A DNA stretch of 64,000 nucleotides. Origin: an uncultured Pelagibacteraceae bacterium (GTDB taxonomy: Bacteria; Pseudomonadota; Alphaproteobacteria; Pelagibacterales; Pelagibacteraceae). Both the position numbers and the translations under genes were made by a program. Position 1 is the stretch's first letter, and each line of letters begins with the position of its first letter. Shown one piece after another: positions 31,426 through 42,224 of this stretch. A model generated the notes under the pieces. It had not been told where the DNA came from. It made no database searches and was given only the letters and a program-made list of their open reading frames with translations. The stretch is taken from the NCBI GenBank assembly GCA_902555185.1, contig CACDSA010000003.1, positions 1 to 64,000 of the forward strand. Reading direction: 5' to 3'.

Positions 31426-32759
31426 TAAAACTTTTCTTTCCCTAACCAATTAGTATCAAATTCTGAATTAATAAATTTTTTATGTCTTAAAATTCTTTTA
31501 TGTAAATCAATAGTTGTAGTAATTCCTTCTAAAACAAACTCATCTAAAGATCTCAAAGTTCTTTGAATAGCCTCTGTTCGATTTCTTCCTTTACAAATTA
31601 CTTTAGCAATTAAGCTGTCATAATATGGTGTTATTTTACAACCTTGAAAAATTGATCCATCAACTCTTGTTCTAAATCCAGATGGTTGATGACAAACAGT
31701 AATTGTACCAGGGCTTGGTTGAAAATCTAACGCGGGGTTTTCAGCATTAATTCTACATTCAATCGAATGTCCTCTAGGAGATATATCACTCTGTTTAAGC
31801 GCTGTATCACCGGTGAAGGCAATCCATAGTTGTTCTTTTACAATATCTATACCAGTTTGTACTTCAGTAACTGGATGTTCAACTTGAACCCTTGTGTTCA
31901 TTTCTAAAAAATAAAATTTTCCATTTTCGTATATGAACTCGACAGTTCCTGCACCCTCATAACCTAATTGTTCTACCATTTTTACTGTTTTATTCAAAAG
32001 ATCTTCTCTTTGTTTTTCTGTAAGTACAGGACTTGGTGTCTCTTCAATTAACTTTTGATGTCTTCTTTGAACTGAACAGTCTCTCTCACCAAGGTGAACA
32101 GTTCTATTTTTGCCTGACATAATTTGAACTTCTATGTGCCTAGGATTCTTAAAATATTTTTCAATATAAAGTTCATCATTATTAAAAAATTTCTTTGCCT
32201 CAGTTTTTGCTGTTAGGAATAAATTTTCTAATTTATTTTCACTTTCAACTATTTTCATTCCTTTTCCACCCCCACCACCTGCTGCTTTAATTAATATTGG
32301 GTAGCCAATTTTCTTACAAAGTTCTTTTGCTTCAGAAACAGACCTCACTCCTCCTTCGGATCCTTCAATGATAGGTAAACCGTATTTTTTAGCTATCCTC
32401 TTAGCTTCTATTTTATCACCCATTTTTGAAATTATACTTGCGTTTGGCCCTATGAATTTTATTCCATGTTTGCTCACTATTTCAGAAAATTTTGCGTTCT
32501 CAGATAAAAAACCATATCCTGGGTGAATAGCCTCTGCACCAGTAAGGTCAACTGCAGACATAATAGAAGAAATATTAAGATAACTATTTTGTGGTTGATG
32601 TGAACCTATACAAACACTCTCGTCAGCAAGTCGCACATGCATTGCGTCTGAATCTACGTCTGAATGGACTGCAACAGTGCCTATACCCCACTCTTTACAA
32701 GCTCTTATCACTCTAACAGCTATTTCACCTCGATTAGCTATTAAAACTTTTTTAAACAT
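31422..32759 (-). CDS. accC: acetyl-CoA carboxylase, biotin carboxylase subunit
   Basis: FKKVLIANRGEIAVRVIRACKEWGIGTVAVHS, AAGGGGGKGMKIV, EMNTRVQVEHPVTE. Confidence 0.98.
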   Translation of the reverse strand: MFKKVLIANRGEIAVRVIRACKEWGIGTVAVHSDVDSDAMHVRLADESVCIGSHQPQNSYLNISSIMSAVDLTGAEAIHPGYGFLSENAKFSEIVSKHGIKFIGPNASIISKMGDKIEAKRIAKKYGLPIIEGSEGGVRSVSEAKELCKKIGYPILIKAAGGGGGKGMKIVESENKLENLFLTAKTEAKKFFNNDELYIEKYFKNPRHIEVQIMSGKNRTVHLGERDCSVQRRHQKLIEETPSPVLTEKQREDLLNKTVKMVEQLGYEGAGTVEFIYENGKFYFLEMNTRVQVEHPVTEVQTGIDIVKEQLWIAFTGDTALKQSDISPRGHSIECRINAENPALDFQPSPGTITVCHQPSGFRTRVDGSIFQGCKITPYYDSLIAKVICKGRNRTEAIQRTLRSLDEFVLEGITTTIDLHKRILRHKKFINSEFDTNWLGKEKFY

Positions 32760-32762
32760 TAT

Positions 32763-33188
32763 TTATTTAAGGACAATCAAAGGTTGACCAAATTCAACAG
32801 GCTGACCATCTTCCACTAAAATCTTTTTAACTTCACCGTCTGCAGTTGAAGGAACATGATTCATTGTTTTCATAGCCTCAACTATCATTACTGTCTGACC
32901 TTTTTTAATTTTACTTCCAACTTCTACAAATTTTTTAGCCCCAGGTTCAGGCGCTAAATAAGCGGTGCCAATTATAGGAGACTTCACTCTTACTCCATCA
33001 CTTTCATCAGAAGATTTTAGCACAGCTTTATTTGGTGAGACAACCGCACTTGATTTAGATTGCTCTATTGTTTTGGAAGCTCTAGAAACTTTGATTTTTA
33101 TTTCTCCCTGTTGATATTCTAATTCAGTTAAATCGAAATCTTTAAGATTTTCTACGAGTTCCTTTATTAATCTTTTATCAATTTTCAT
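32763..33188 (-). CDS. accB: acetyl-CoA carboxylase biotin carboxyl carrier protein
   Basis: VEAMKTMNHVPSTADGEVKKILVEDGQPVEFGQPLIVL (biotinyl-Lys motif). Confidence 0.97.
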   Translation of the reverse strand: MKIDKRLIKELVENLKDFDLTELEYQQGEIKIKVSRASKTIEQSKSSAVVSPNKAVLKSSDESDGVRVKSPIIGTAYLAPEPGAKKFVEVGSKIKKGQTVMIVEAMKTMNHVPSTADGEVKKILVEDGQPVEFGQPLIVLK

Positions 33189-33627
33189 TTTTCAAAAATT
33201 TATCCATCGAGTCTAATGCCATTAAATACCCATCAGCACCAAATCCACATATTATACCCTTAGCTAATTTACTTATTAAGGATTTATGTCTAAATTCTTC
33301 TCTATTATAAATATTACTTATATGCAATTCAATAATAGGTATTTTAAGTATTTTTAGGGCATCATGTATCGCGACTGATGTATGGGTGTATCCACCAGCA
33401 TTGATAATCAGTCCATTCTGATTATTTCTTGAGTCTTGAATTTTTTCAATAAGTTCACCTTCAAGGTTAGATTGAAAGAGTGTAAGCTCGATATTATTTT
33501 TCTCTGCAAAATACTTACAATCTTTCTCAATATCTTGTAAAGTAATGCTTCCATATTGGTTTTTTTCTCTTTCACCTAAAAGGTTGAGGTTTGGCCCATT
33601 AAGAATTATAATTTTATTCATCAACAT
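33178..33627 (-). CDS. aroQ: 3-dehydroquinate dehydratase type II
   Basis: IIILNGPNLNLLGEREKNQYGSITL, LIINAGGYTHTSVAIHDAL, IELHISNIYNREEFRH. Confidence 0.97.
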   Translation of the reverse strand: MLMNKIIILNGPNLNLLGEREKNQYGSITLQDIEKDCKYFAEKNNIELTLFQSNLEGELIEKIQDSRNNQNGLIINAGGYTHTSVAIHDALKILKIPIIELHISNIYNREEFRHKSLISKLAKGIICGFGADGYLMALDSMDKFLKNEN

Positions 33628-33654
33628 TTAATATTAATACTGATTAGCTGAATT

Positions 33655-33858
33655 ATGGCAAAAATACAATTAAATGGAAAAAAAATATCAATTAAATCAA
33701 ACTTTTCTTTATTTGATCTATTAAAAAAATATAAACTCAACAAAAAAAAAGTTGCAATCGAGCATAATGGAATAATCATTCAAAAAGTTAATTTTAAAAA
33801 CAAATATTTAAAGAATAATGATAAAGTTGAAATTGTTCATTTTATAGGAGGTGGTTAA
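33655..33858 (+). CDS. thiS: sulfur carrier protein ThiS
   Basis: 67 aa ubiquitin-like protein ending [10 protein letters not shown], overlapping thiG. Confidence 0.92.
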   Translation: MAKIQLNGKKISIKSNFSLFDLLKKYKLNKKKVAIEHNGIIIQKVNFKNKYLKNNDKVEIVHFIGGG

Positions 33859-34633
33859 ATTGAATAAAGACATTTTTAAAGTCGCCAACAAGTCTTTAAG
33901 ATCGCGCTTGATAGTTGGTACAGGTAAATATACAAGCTTCACTGAAACTGCTAAAGCCGTAAAAGCTTCTGGAGCAGAAATGGTAACAGTTGCAGTGAGG
34001 AGGATTAATATATTAGACAAAAAAAAACCAATTTTAACGGATTTTTTAAATCCAAAAAAAATTATCTACCTTCCAAATACTGCTGGTTGTTTTAATTCTG
34101 AAGATGCATTAAGAACATTGAGACTTGCAAGAGAAATGGGAGGATGGAAATTGGTTAAATTGGAAGTATTGGGAGACAAAAAAACTTTATATCCTAATAT
34201 GATTGAAACAATTAAGTCCACAAAAATTCTAGTTAAAGAAGGGTTTAAAGTTATGGTTTATTGCACTGATGACCCTTTATTAGCAAAAAAATTAGAGGAT
34301 AACGGTGCATCTGCAATTATGCCTTTGGCTTCGCCAATAGGCTCAGGTCTTGGAATACAAAATAAAATGAATATTTCAATGATAATAAAACAATCGAAGG
34401 TACCAGTCATAGTAGATGCTGGAATAGGAACAGCTTCTGACGCAACTATTGCAATGGAACTAGGCTGCGATGGAGTTCTTATTAATAGCGCAATAGCAAA
34501 CGCTAAAAAACCAATTTTAATGGCAGAAGCATTTAAGAATGCGGTGATTTCTGGAAGAAATGCCTATTTAGCTGGTAGAATGAAAAAAAATCAAGTTGCC
34601 TCTCCAAGCTCTCCTTTAAAAGGAATTATTTAA
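33851..34633 (+). CDS. thiG: thiazole synthase
   Basis: [72 protein letters not shown]. Confidence 0.96.
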   Translation: MVKLNKDIFKVANKSLRSRLIVGTGKYTSFTETAKAVKASGAEMVTVAVRRINILDKKKPILTDFLNPKKIIYLPNTAGCFNSEDALRTLRLAREMGGWKLVKLEVLGDKKTLYPNMIETIKSTKILVKEGFKVMVYCTDDPLLAKKLEDNGASAIMPLASPIGSGLGIQNKMNISMIIKQSKVPVIVDAGIGTASDATIAMELGCDGVLINSAIANAKKPILMAEAFKNAVISGRNAYLAGRMKKNQVASPSSPLKGII

Positions 34634-36446
34634 CTTTTTTTTTTCTTCTTACCCACAAAGTTCTCAACCTTTTTTTAACTTTATTTTTTTTTACTTCTTT
34701 TTTTTGTTTTTTAATCTCTTTTTTGTTCTTTAATTTTTTATTATCATTAATTTTAAGTTCTATTACATTTTTGATATTTTCAAAAGTGTTTAAAACTTTT
34801 TTAGATTTATTCATTAACTCAATTTTATATTCTGGTATTATTAATTTCTCATCAGAAAGTATATCAATTTTAAATGAATATTTTTTTTGAAAATACTTAA
34901 TTTCCTCGAGAAGGTTTTTCTCTATAAATAACTTTACTTTCTCAGGGACAAAAGCTTTTATCAATTTGACTTTATCTGTAAACGCTAAAAGTTGAATTTT
35001 TTTAATAATTTTTTGTGAAAAGGATCCTAAAGATAGTTGTGTCTCCCATTTTATAGATCCTTCCCTTAATCTTTGACGTGTCATTTCTAATAGTCCAAAA
35101 TTACTTATACGACCAATTTGAATTCTAGCTCTATCTCTTCTAATACTTTCTCTCATTCTTTTTTCGACAGTCCTTCGATTGTAAAAGTTCATCATATCAA
35201 TGAAGTCGATTACAATTAGACCTGAAAGGTCTCTTAATTTAATTTGATGAGCTATTTCTTCAGCTGCCTCAAGATTTGTGTTGAGTGCAGTTTTTTCAAT
35301 GTTAATTTGCTTAGTAGATTGACCAGAATTTATATCAATTGAAACTAACGCCTCAGTAGGGTTAATCACTATATATCCTCCAGATTTTAGCTTAACAGTT
35401 GGTTCATAAATATTATTTAAATCTTTTTCTATTTTTGCATCATGAAATAAAGGAATTTTACCTCTATATTTTTTAATATTTTTTACATTTTTGGGCATGA
35501 GTTCCTTCATAAATTTTTTTGCTTTTTGATACGCATCATTACCTTCTATGTAAATATTTTTTGTTTCATTGTCGTAAGTGTCTCTTAATGTTCTTTTAAT
35601 AATATCGCCTTCTTCGTAAACTAATGATGGAGCGTTAGAGTCTAGTGCTTTATCTTTTATATCTTCCCAAGTTTTTAAAGTATTTTGAAAATCTTTATCT
35701 ATTTCATTCTTTGTTTTATTGGCTCCAGCTGTCCTCACTATTACACCCATACTTTTGGGTATTTCAATTTCATTTAAAATATTTCTGATTTTCTGTCGGT
35801 CGCTTGAATTAAAAATTTTCCTTGAGATACCTCCACCTTTAGGTGTGTTGGGCATTAAAACAATATATTTTCCAGCTAGTGAAATAAACGTTGTAAGAGC
35901 AGCACCCTTTTGGCCTCGTTCCTCTTTTATCACCTGTATTAACACCACTTGCCCAGGTTTTATTACCTCCTGAATTTTGTATCTTTTTATTCCAAAAGAC
36001 GTTTTTATTTCTTCCCTATATTCTTTTTTTTGATTCTCATAATTTGTACTGGAAGAGTTATTTTCAACTTTGTTGTTCTCACCTATATTATTTTGATTTT
36101 CATCACGAGATATATCTTGTTGGGAAGACTCTATAGTTTTGTTTTTAAGATCCTCTCTTATTTTTTCTTCAACTTCTCTAATTTTATCTTTATCTTCAGA
36201 CGGCACTTGATAATAATCAGATTGAATGTCATTAAACGCAAGAAATCCGTGTCTTTCTCTTCCAAAATTAATAAAAGCTGCTTGCAAAGAAGGCTCTACT
36301 CTACTAACGGTACCTAAATAAATATTGTTTTTAAAAGTTAAGTTATTTTTATCTTCAAATTCATACTCTTCAATTGAATTATCTGATTTAAGAACAATAC
36401 GTGTTTCATTCGGATGCGATGCATCAATATATAAATTTTTTTCCAT
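34626..36446 (-). CDS. rne: ribonuclease E/G family endoribonuclease, no Zn-link cysteines
   Basis: S1-like N-terminus [32 protein letters not shown]; catalytic VSIDINSGQ and [10 protein letters not shown]; basic tail; no cysteine in the 606 aa. Confidence 0.93.
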   Translation of the reverse strand: MEKNLYIDASHPNETRIVLKSDNSIEEYEFEDKNNLTFKNNIYLGTVSRVEPSLQAAFINFGRERHGFLAFNDIQSDYYQVPSEDKDKIREVEEKIREDLKNKTIESSQQDISRDENQNNIGENNKVENNSSSTNYENQKKEYREEIKTSFGIKRYKIQEVIKPGQVVLIQVIKEERGQKGAALTTFISLAGKYIVLMPNTPKGGGISRKIFNSSDRQKIRNILNEIEIPKSMGVIVRTAGANKTKNEIDKDFQNTLKTWEDIKDKALDSNAPSLVYEEGDIIKRTLRDTYDNETKNIYIEGNDAYQKAKKFMKELMPKNVKNIKKYRGKIPLFHDAKIEKDLNNIYEPTVKLKSGGYIVINPTEALVSIDINSGQSTKQINIEKTALNTNLEAAEEIAHQIKLRDLSGLIVIDFIDMMNFYNRRTVEKRMRESIRRDRARIQIGRISNFGLLEMTRQRLREGSIKWETQLSLGSFSQKIIKKIQLLAFTDKVKLIKAFVPEKVKLFIEKNLLEEIKYFQKKYSFKIDILSDEKLIIPEYKIELMNKSKKVLNTFENIKNVIELKINDNKKLKNKKEIKKQKKEVKKNKVKKRLRTLWVRRKKKVK

Positions 36447-36591
36447 GTTTGATGAATTCCTTTTAATTTTTTGAAATCTGTATAATTTAAATTTGTCATA
36501 AAATTATTTTATACAATTTTACCAGTAAATACACGCATTTAAATTTATATGCCTAAAGAAAGTCTAATTTTTTTATAAATAATTAAGGTAA

Positions 36592-38952
36592 ATGCTTAAA
36601 TTTATCAATTTTTCAGTCAAATTTTTTATCGTGTTTTTCTTTACGGTACTATTCTTTGCTTTTTCTACATTGTGGTACTTTTCTATAGGATTACCAGATT
36701 ATAAAAAATTATCTGATTATCAACCACCGATATCAAGCCGAGTTTATTCTGATGACGGAAAACTTATTGCGGAATATGCACTTCAAAAAAGGTTGTTCGT
36801 TCCTTACGAGTCTATACCTGAAATTGTAGTAAATTCATTCTTATCTGCAGAGGATAAAAACTTTTTTTCACATCCAGGTATAGATGCTAAAGGCATAATT
36901 AGAGCTATTTTGAAAAACCTAAAAAACTTATCTGAAAATAAAAGGTTAGAAGGAGCCTCTACTATAACACAACAAGTTGCAAAAAACTTCCTTTTAACAA
37001 ATGAAGTTTCAATTAAAAGAAAAATTAAAGAAGCGATTTTAGCATTTAGGATTGAACGAGCTTACTCTAAAGAAAGGATTTTAGAGCTATATTTGAATCA
37101 AATCTATTTAGGACAAGGAACTTATGGAATAGCAGCTGCCAGTCTTGAATATTTTGATAAATCTATTAAAGAGCTGAATTATTCAGACGCGGCTTTATTA
37201 GCAGCTTTACCTAAAGCACCAAGTAAATATAATCCTTATAAATATCCAGATGTAGGAAAGTTTAGAAGAAACCTTGTGTTACAAAATTTAAAAGAAAATG
37301 ATTTTATTACAAAAGAACAATACCTACAATTGAAAAAATCAAAATTGAACTTAAAAAAAAGAAAAATTGAAATAGTGAATGAAGCAAATTCTTATACGGA
37401 GGAAGTAAGAAGATTAGTAAATGAAAACTATGGTTTTGAAAAACTGTATTCACAAGGATTAAGTATCAGAACCCCTCTTAAGATAAATTATCAAATCCAA
37501 GCAATTAAATCTCTTAGAAAAGGTATAGAAGAGTACGATCGAAGACATGGCTGGCGCGGTCCAATAACAAACTCTGAGAAAGACAAAAATTGGAGAAATA
37601 AATTGGAAAAATTCAAACTTGACCCGACACTTAAATGGCAATTTGCTGAAATAATAAACATAGATGATGCAAATATTGAATTCAAAATATTAAACGGCGA
37701 TAAAAATAGCACAAGGGGAAAATTAAGATTTAAAGAAGTAAAATGGTCAATACCAAAAAATAAAAAAATTTCCGAAAGACACAAAATAGGAGACATTATT
37801 TTTGTCAAAAAACAAAACTCTCTATGGTATCTAAAACAATATCCAAAAATAAATGGGGGAATAGTAGCTTTAGACCCCTTCACTGGCGATGTAAAAGCAT
37901 TAGTAGGTGGATTTAATTTTAAATCAAGTGAGTTTAATAGAGTAACTCAAGCAAAAAGGCAGCCAGGTTCTGCGTTTAAGCCTATAGTTTATGCTGCAGC
38001 ACTTGAGAATGGTTTTGCTCCTAATTCTATAGTTTTAGATGCACCTTTTGTTGAAAGCCAAGGGGTAGGACTAAAGAACTGGAAACCTGAAAACTACGGA
38101 AAAAAATTTTATGGACCATCTACTTTTAGAAAGGGTATAGAATACTCAAGAAATCTTATGACTATAAGGATTTCAAAAATCCTTGGTTTAGATAAAATTT
38201 TAGATTTATCAAAAAAGTTAGATGTATACGAAGAAATACCAGAGCTACTTTCTGTATCGCTAGGCGCAGCTGAGACTACCTTAATGAATTTAACTGCTGC
38301 ATATTCTCCATTTGTAAATGGAGGTATAAAAATCAATCCTAATTTAATTTCAAGAATCCAGGACAGAAGAGGAAATACAATATTTAAAATAGAAACTAGG
38401 AAATGTTTAGGGTGTGATAAATTTATAGATGAGTCCTCAAACTATCCAAAAATTGAAAATATTAATAAGCGAGTAATTAGTAAAGAGACTGCTTATCAAA
38501 TGACTAATATTCTTAAAGGTGCTGTAGAGCGAGGAACTGCAAAAAAACTAAGATCACTAAAAGTACCTTTAGCTGGAAAAACTGGAACTACAAATAATAA
38601 TTTTGATGCCTGGTTCATTGGGTTTTCATCCAATCTAGTGGTTGGAGTTTATATTGGATTTGATAACCCCCGAACATTAGGCAAATATGAAACAGGTTCA
38701 AAAGCCGCTCTTCCTATTTTTAAAGATTTTATAGAGAACGCTCTTTATAAAGAAGATTTTAATGAATTTGAAATACCAGAAAATATTTACATGACATCCT
38801 TAAATTATGATACTGGTCAAAAGTCGTCACCCGAAGATAAAAATACTATTATTGAAGCCTTAAAAATAAAAGATATTAACAATATTACTAATAATAATTT
38901 AATTTCTGTCAGTGGACGTGATACTCTTGTGAAATTTAGACAGTTTTACTAA
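36592..38952 (+). CDS. mrcA: penicillin-binding protein 1A (transglycosylase/transpeptidase)
   Basis: SAEDKNFFSHPGIDAKGIIRA, EGASTITQQVAKNFLL, RQPGSAFKPIVYAAAL, LAGKTGTTNNNFDAWFIGF. Confidence 0.97.
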   Translation: MLKFINFSVKFFIVFFFTVLFFAFSTLWYFSIGLPDYKKLSDYQPPISSRVYSDDGKLIAEYALQKRLFVPYESIPEIVVNSFLSAEDKNFFSHPGIDAKGIIRAILKNLKNLSENKRLEGASTITQQVAKNFLLTNEVSIKRKIKEAILAFRIERAYSKERILELYLNQIYLGQGTYGIAAASLEYFDKSIKELNYSDAALLAALPKAPSKYNPYKYPDVGKFRRNLVLQNLKENDFITKEQYLQLKKSKLNLKKRKIEIVNEANSYTEEVRRLVNENYGFEKLYSQGLSIRTPLKINYQIQAIKSLRKGIEEYDRRHGWRGPITNSEKDKNWRNKLEKFKLDPTLKWQFAEIINIDDANIEFKILNGDKNSTRGKLRFKEVKWSIPKNKKISERHKIGDIIFVKKQNSLWYLKQYPKINGGIVALDPFTGDVKALVGGFNFKSSEFNRVTQAKRQPGSAFKPIVYAAALENGFAPNSIVLDAPFVESQGVGLKNWKPENYGKKFYGPSTFRKGIEYSRNLMTIRISKILGLDKILDLSKKLDVYEEIPELLSVSLGAAETTLMNLTAAYSPFVNGGIKINPNLISRIQDRRGNTIFKIETRKCLGCDKFIDESSNYPKIENINKRVISKETAYQMTNILKGAVERGTAKKLRSLKVPLAGKTGTTNNNFDAWFIGFSSNLVVGVYIGFDNPRTLGKYETGSKAALPIFKDFIENALYKEDFNEFEIPENIYMTSLNYDTGQKSSPEDKNTIIEALKIKDINNITNNNLISVSGRDTLVKFRQFY

Positions 38953-40041
38953 TGCAAAATTTTGACAACAAATTATCACATGTGGAAAAAACCTTAAATA
39001 ATATTAGGGGGTATCTTTGATAAACATAATGTTGAAAGAAAATTAAAAGAATTAGAACAAACTCTTCTTAAAGACAATTTTTGGAAAGATAAAAAGCTTG
39101 CAAAAAAGACTGTTAAGCAAAAAAAAAATTACGAAGATATTCTAAGCTCTTACCAAAATTCTTTGAAAGAAATTTCTAATATCAAAGATCTTTACAATCT
39201 GGCCAATCAAGAAAAAGACGATGAAATTATTAATGATTGCAGTTCGAAGATTGACCAGATTTATGATTTATTAAAGAAAAGTGAAATAAGTTGTTTTCTA
39301 TCCGGTGAAAATGACGAACTAGATATATATCTCGAGATACATGCAGGGGCTGGAGGAACTGAAAGCCAAGACTGGGCTGACATGTTAAGAAGAATGTATA
39401 TGAAGTGGTTTGACAAAAAAAAATTTAAATATCAAATAATAAGCGAGCATCGAGGCGAGGAGGCAGGTATAAAGTCTTCTACTATCAAAGCCAATGGAAA
39501 TTATTTATATGGATTAATGAGAGGGGAGTCCGGTGTGCATAGACTGGTAAGAATTTCACCTTTTGATAGCGGCGCCAGACGACATACTAGCTTTGCTAGC
39601 GTATGGGTTTATCCAGCAATCGAAGAGGATATAGTTATAGAATTTGATGAGAAAGACTTAAGAGTTGACACCTATAGATCTAGTGGTGCAGGGGGCCAAC
39701 ACGTAAATACCACAGATAGTGCAGTTAGAATAACTCATTTACCAACTAAGATTGTAGTACAATGTCAAAATGAGAGATCACAACATAAAAATAAAGAGAC
39801 CTGCTTCAAGATGTTAAGAGCAAGATTATATGAGCACGAACTTCAAGTGAGAGAGAAAGAAAATCAAAAAAATCTTAATACAAAAACTGATATTGGATGG
39901 GGGCATCAAATTCGGTCCTATGTTTTACAACCATATCAACTAGTCAAAGATTTAAAAAATAAAATAGAAAATAGTAATCCTTCGAGTGTTTTAGATGGAA
40001 ATATTGATCAATTTATAGAGGAAAATATAAAAAACAGATAA
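38952..40041 (+). CDS. prfB: peptide chain release factor 2, expressed by programmed +1 frameshift
   Basis: ATG at 38952 opens a short frame ending ...I R G Y L UGA (39018-39020) in the context AGGGGGTATCTTTGAT; dropping T39018 joins the track ORF frame (39163 onward) with GGQ motif SSGAGGQHVNTTDSAVRI. Confidence 0.95.
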
Positions 40042-42224
40042 TGAAGAAAATTTTATACTGGTTTATTTTTCTATTAATTTTAATTATTTTATCTTTAGCA
40101 ATTATTTTAGCCACAGTCGGCATTGAGACAAATCGCTTTAATAATTTAATCTCACAAAAAATTAATAATATAAACAATATTAATATATCTCTAAGTTCTA
40201 TTAAGTTTAAGTTAAACATACAGAGCATGAGTTTATTTTTGGAGACTAGCAATCCAAATATAAATTATCGAAAAGCACTTGTACCTGCAAAAAATGTAAA
40301 GGTTTATATTGATATTATTTCATTGATAACTTCAAAACCTAAAATTAATAAAATTAATATAACTTTAAATGAATTAAATGTTGATAAATTAAAAAAATTA
40401 TCATCTACTTTTAAACCATCTAACTTTACAAGTTTCATAAATAATAAGATAAAAGAAGGTAGAATATTCACCGATGTAGATATTTTTTTTGATGATGAAA
40501 ATTCAGTAACCAATTTTATAGCTCGAGGTTCTGTCTCGAATTTAAAGGCTGAAATTCTTCATAATATTAATCTTGAAAAAATGAGATTTGATTTTTTTGC
40601 AGATAAATCAGATGTATTGATACAAAATTTTTTTGGAAAAGCAGAGTCTTTAGAAATTAAAGATGGTGATCTAAAACTTAATTTGAATGATGAGGTAAAT
40701 ATAGAAACAAATTTTCAAACTAAAATTTATTATACTAAATCAAATTCAGAAAAATATATTAAGTTATTAAAAAATTACAACCTCACTCAATTTTTAGACT
40801 CTTTTGAAGCTGAATTAGATAACTACTTTATAATAAAACTTGATAAAACTTATAAAATTAAAAAATATGATTACAAAAATAACGGAAATATAATAAATGC
40901 AACTTTTAGCTTTAAAGATCCTTTGCAAAGTATTTTTATAGAAGAGAAAATTCATCAATTATCACTCAATAATTCTGAAATAAAAACAAATTTAAGTAAA
41001 GAGATAAACAATCTGAAGATTTCTGGTAATTATGCACTTAATAACAAAAAACTTGAAAAATTTGATTTAGAGAACAATCTGAAAAAAAACTTGTTAGAAT
41101 TCAAACTTAATGCTGGATTTAGTGACACAATATTAGTGGATTTATTAAATTATAGAAAACGTAAAAATATTCCAAGCAATATTTACATTAACTTTAATAA
41201 ACAAAAAAAGAATATCAATTTCAATGAATTAAAATTCAGTGAAAAAAAAAATTTGATATCAATTAAAGGACTCAAATTAAATAACAATAAATTTAAAAAT
41301 TTAGAAAAAATTACAGTAAAGACATTTAAAGACGGAAAAAAAAATAACGATTTTATAATTAAATATGGAAATAAAATTTTAATCGAAGGCGATAAATTTG
41401 ATGCATTAAATTTACCTAAAATTTTAAATAAAAATACAAATAAAAATAATTTTTCTAACATAAACAAAAAAATAGAGATTAATCTGAATAATATAAATGC
41501 TCCTTTATCAGAGAAGCTCAAAAATTTTAAATTAATAGGTGAACTTAAGGGAGGAAAATTTACTAAAATTTCTTCTAAAGGAGAATTTGGTGAAAATAAT
41601 TTTTTAGATATCACCATGAAAGATAGTGAAAAAGATAAAAAAAAGTATTTAGAAATATATTCAGATCTTACTAAACCACTTTTAACTGAATTTAGTTTTT
41701 TTAAAGGACTTACTGGAGGCAAACTATTGTATACATCCGTAATTGACGTAAATTCTTCAAGCTCAAAACTTAAAATCGAAAACTTTAAAGTAGTAAATGC
41801 ACCAGGAATGGTAAAAATATTGTCTTTAGCAGATTTGGGAGGTCTTGCAGACTTAGCTGAAGGCGAAGGAATATCTTTTGAAATTTTAGAAATTGGTATG
41901 GAAAAAAAAGGGGATATTTTAAAACTTAATGAGATACTTGCAATAGGTCCAAGTATTTCCGTTTTGATGGAAGGTTATCAGGACTCAAAAACTACTAGTA
42001 TAAGAGGAACACTGGTGCCAGCAAAAACCTTGAATAAAATGATTTCTAAAATACCTTTAATTGGTGATATCGTTATACCAAAAGAAGTTGGCGAAGGTTT
42101 ATTTGGAATAAGTTTTAAAATGAAAGGCCCACCAGGGAAAGTGAAAACGACAATTAACCCTATTAGAACAATAACTCCAAGATTTATTCAAAAAATAATT
42201 GATAAAAAAAAGAATACTAAATAA
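40041..42224 (+). CDS. AsmA/YhdP-like (DUF3971-type) envelope protein
   Basis: 727 aa with N-terminal TM; C-terminal LSLADLGGLADLAEGEGISFEILEIGMEKKGDILKLNEILAIGPSISVLMEGYQD...GTLVPAKTLNKMISKIPLIGDIV. Confidence 0.8.
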   Translation: MKKILYWFIFLLILIILSLAIILATVGIETNRFNNLISQKINNINNINISLSSIKFKLNIQSMSLFLETSNPNINYRKALVPAKNVKVYIDIISLITSKPKINKINITLNELNVDKLKKLSSTFKPSNFTSFINNKIKEGRIFTDVDIFFDDENSVTNFIARGSVSNLKAEILHNINLEKMRFDFFADKSDVLIQNFFGKAESLEIKDGDLKLNLNDEVNIETNFQTKIYYTKSNSEKYIKLLKNYNLTQFLDSFEAELDNYFIIKLDKTYKIKKYDYKNNGNIINATFSFKDPLQSIFIEEKIHQLSLNNSEIKTNLSKEINNLKISGNYALNNKKLEKFDLENNLKKNLLEFKLNAGFSDTILVDLLNYRKRKNIPSNIYINFNKQKKNINFNELKFSEKKNLISIKGLKLNNNKFKNLEKITVKTFKDGKKNNDFIIKYGNKILIEGDKFDALNLPKILNKNTNKNNFSNINKKIEINLNNINAPLSEKLKNFKLIGELKGGKFTKISSKGEFGENNFLDITMKDSEKDKKKYLEIYSDLTKPLLTEFSFFKGLTGGKLLYTSVIDVNSSSSKLKIENFKVVNAPGMVKILSLADLGGLADLAEGEGISFEILEIGMEKKGDILKLNEILAIGPSISVLMEGYQDSKTTSIRGTLVPAKTLNKMISKIPLIGDIVIPKEVGEGLFGISFKMKGPPGKVKTTINPIRTITPRFIQKIIDKKKNTK

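Noticed and set aside
35949-36317. 122 aa ORF antisense to rne
   Set aside because: Complement of the acidic/Lys-rich S1 insertion; no independent support.
36447-36591. Longest intergenic region (rne/mrcA divergent) considered as an sRNA or riboswitch locus
   Set aside because: No stable GC-containing stems or conserved motif recognised; most simply a divergent promoter region.
37491-37883. 130 aa ORF antisense to mrcA
   Set aside because: Lies fully within PBP1a coding sequence; no motif or upstream signal.
41183-41722. 179 aa ORF antisense to the AsmA-like gene
   Set aside because: Composition (Phe/Leu/Ser) is typical of the complement of Lys/Asn-rich coding sequence; the sense ORF is far better supported.
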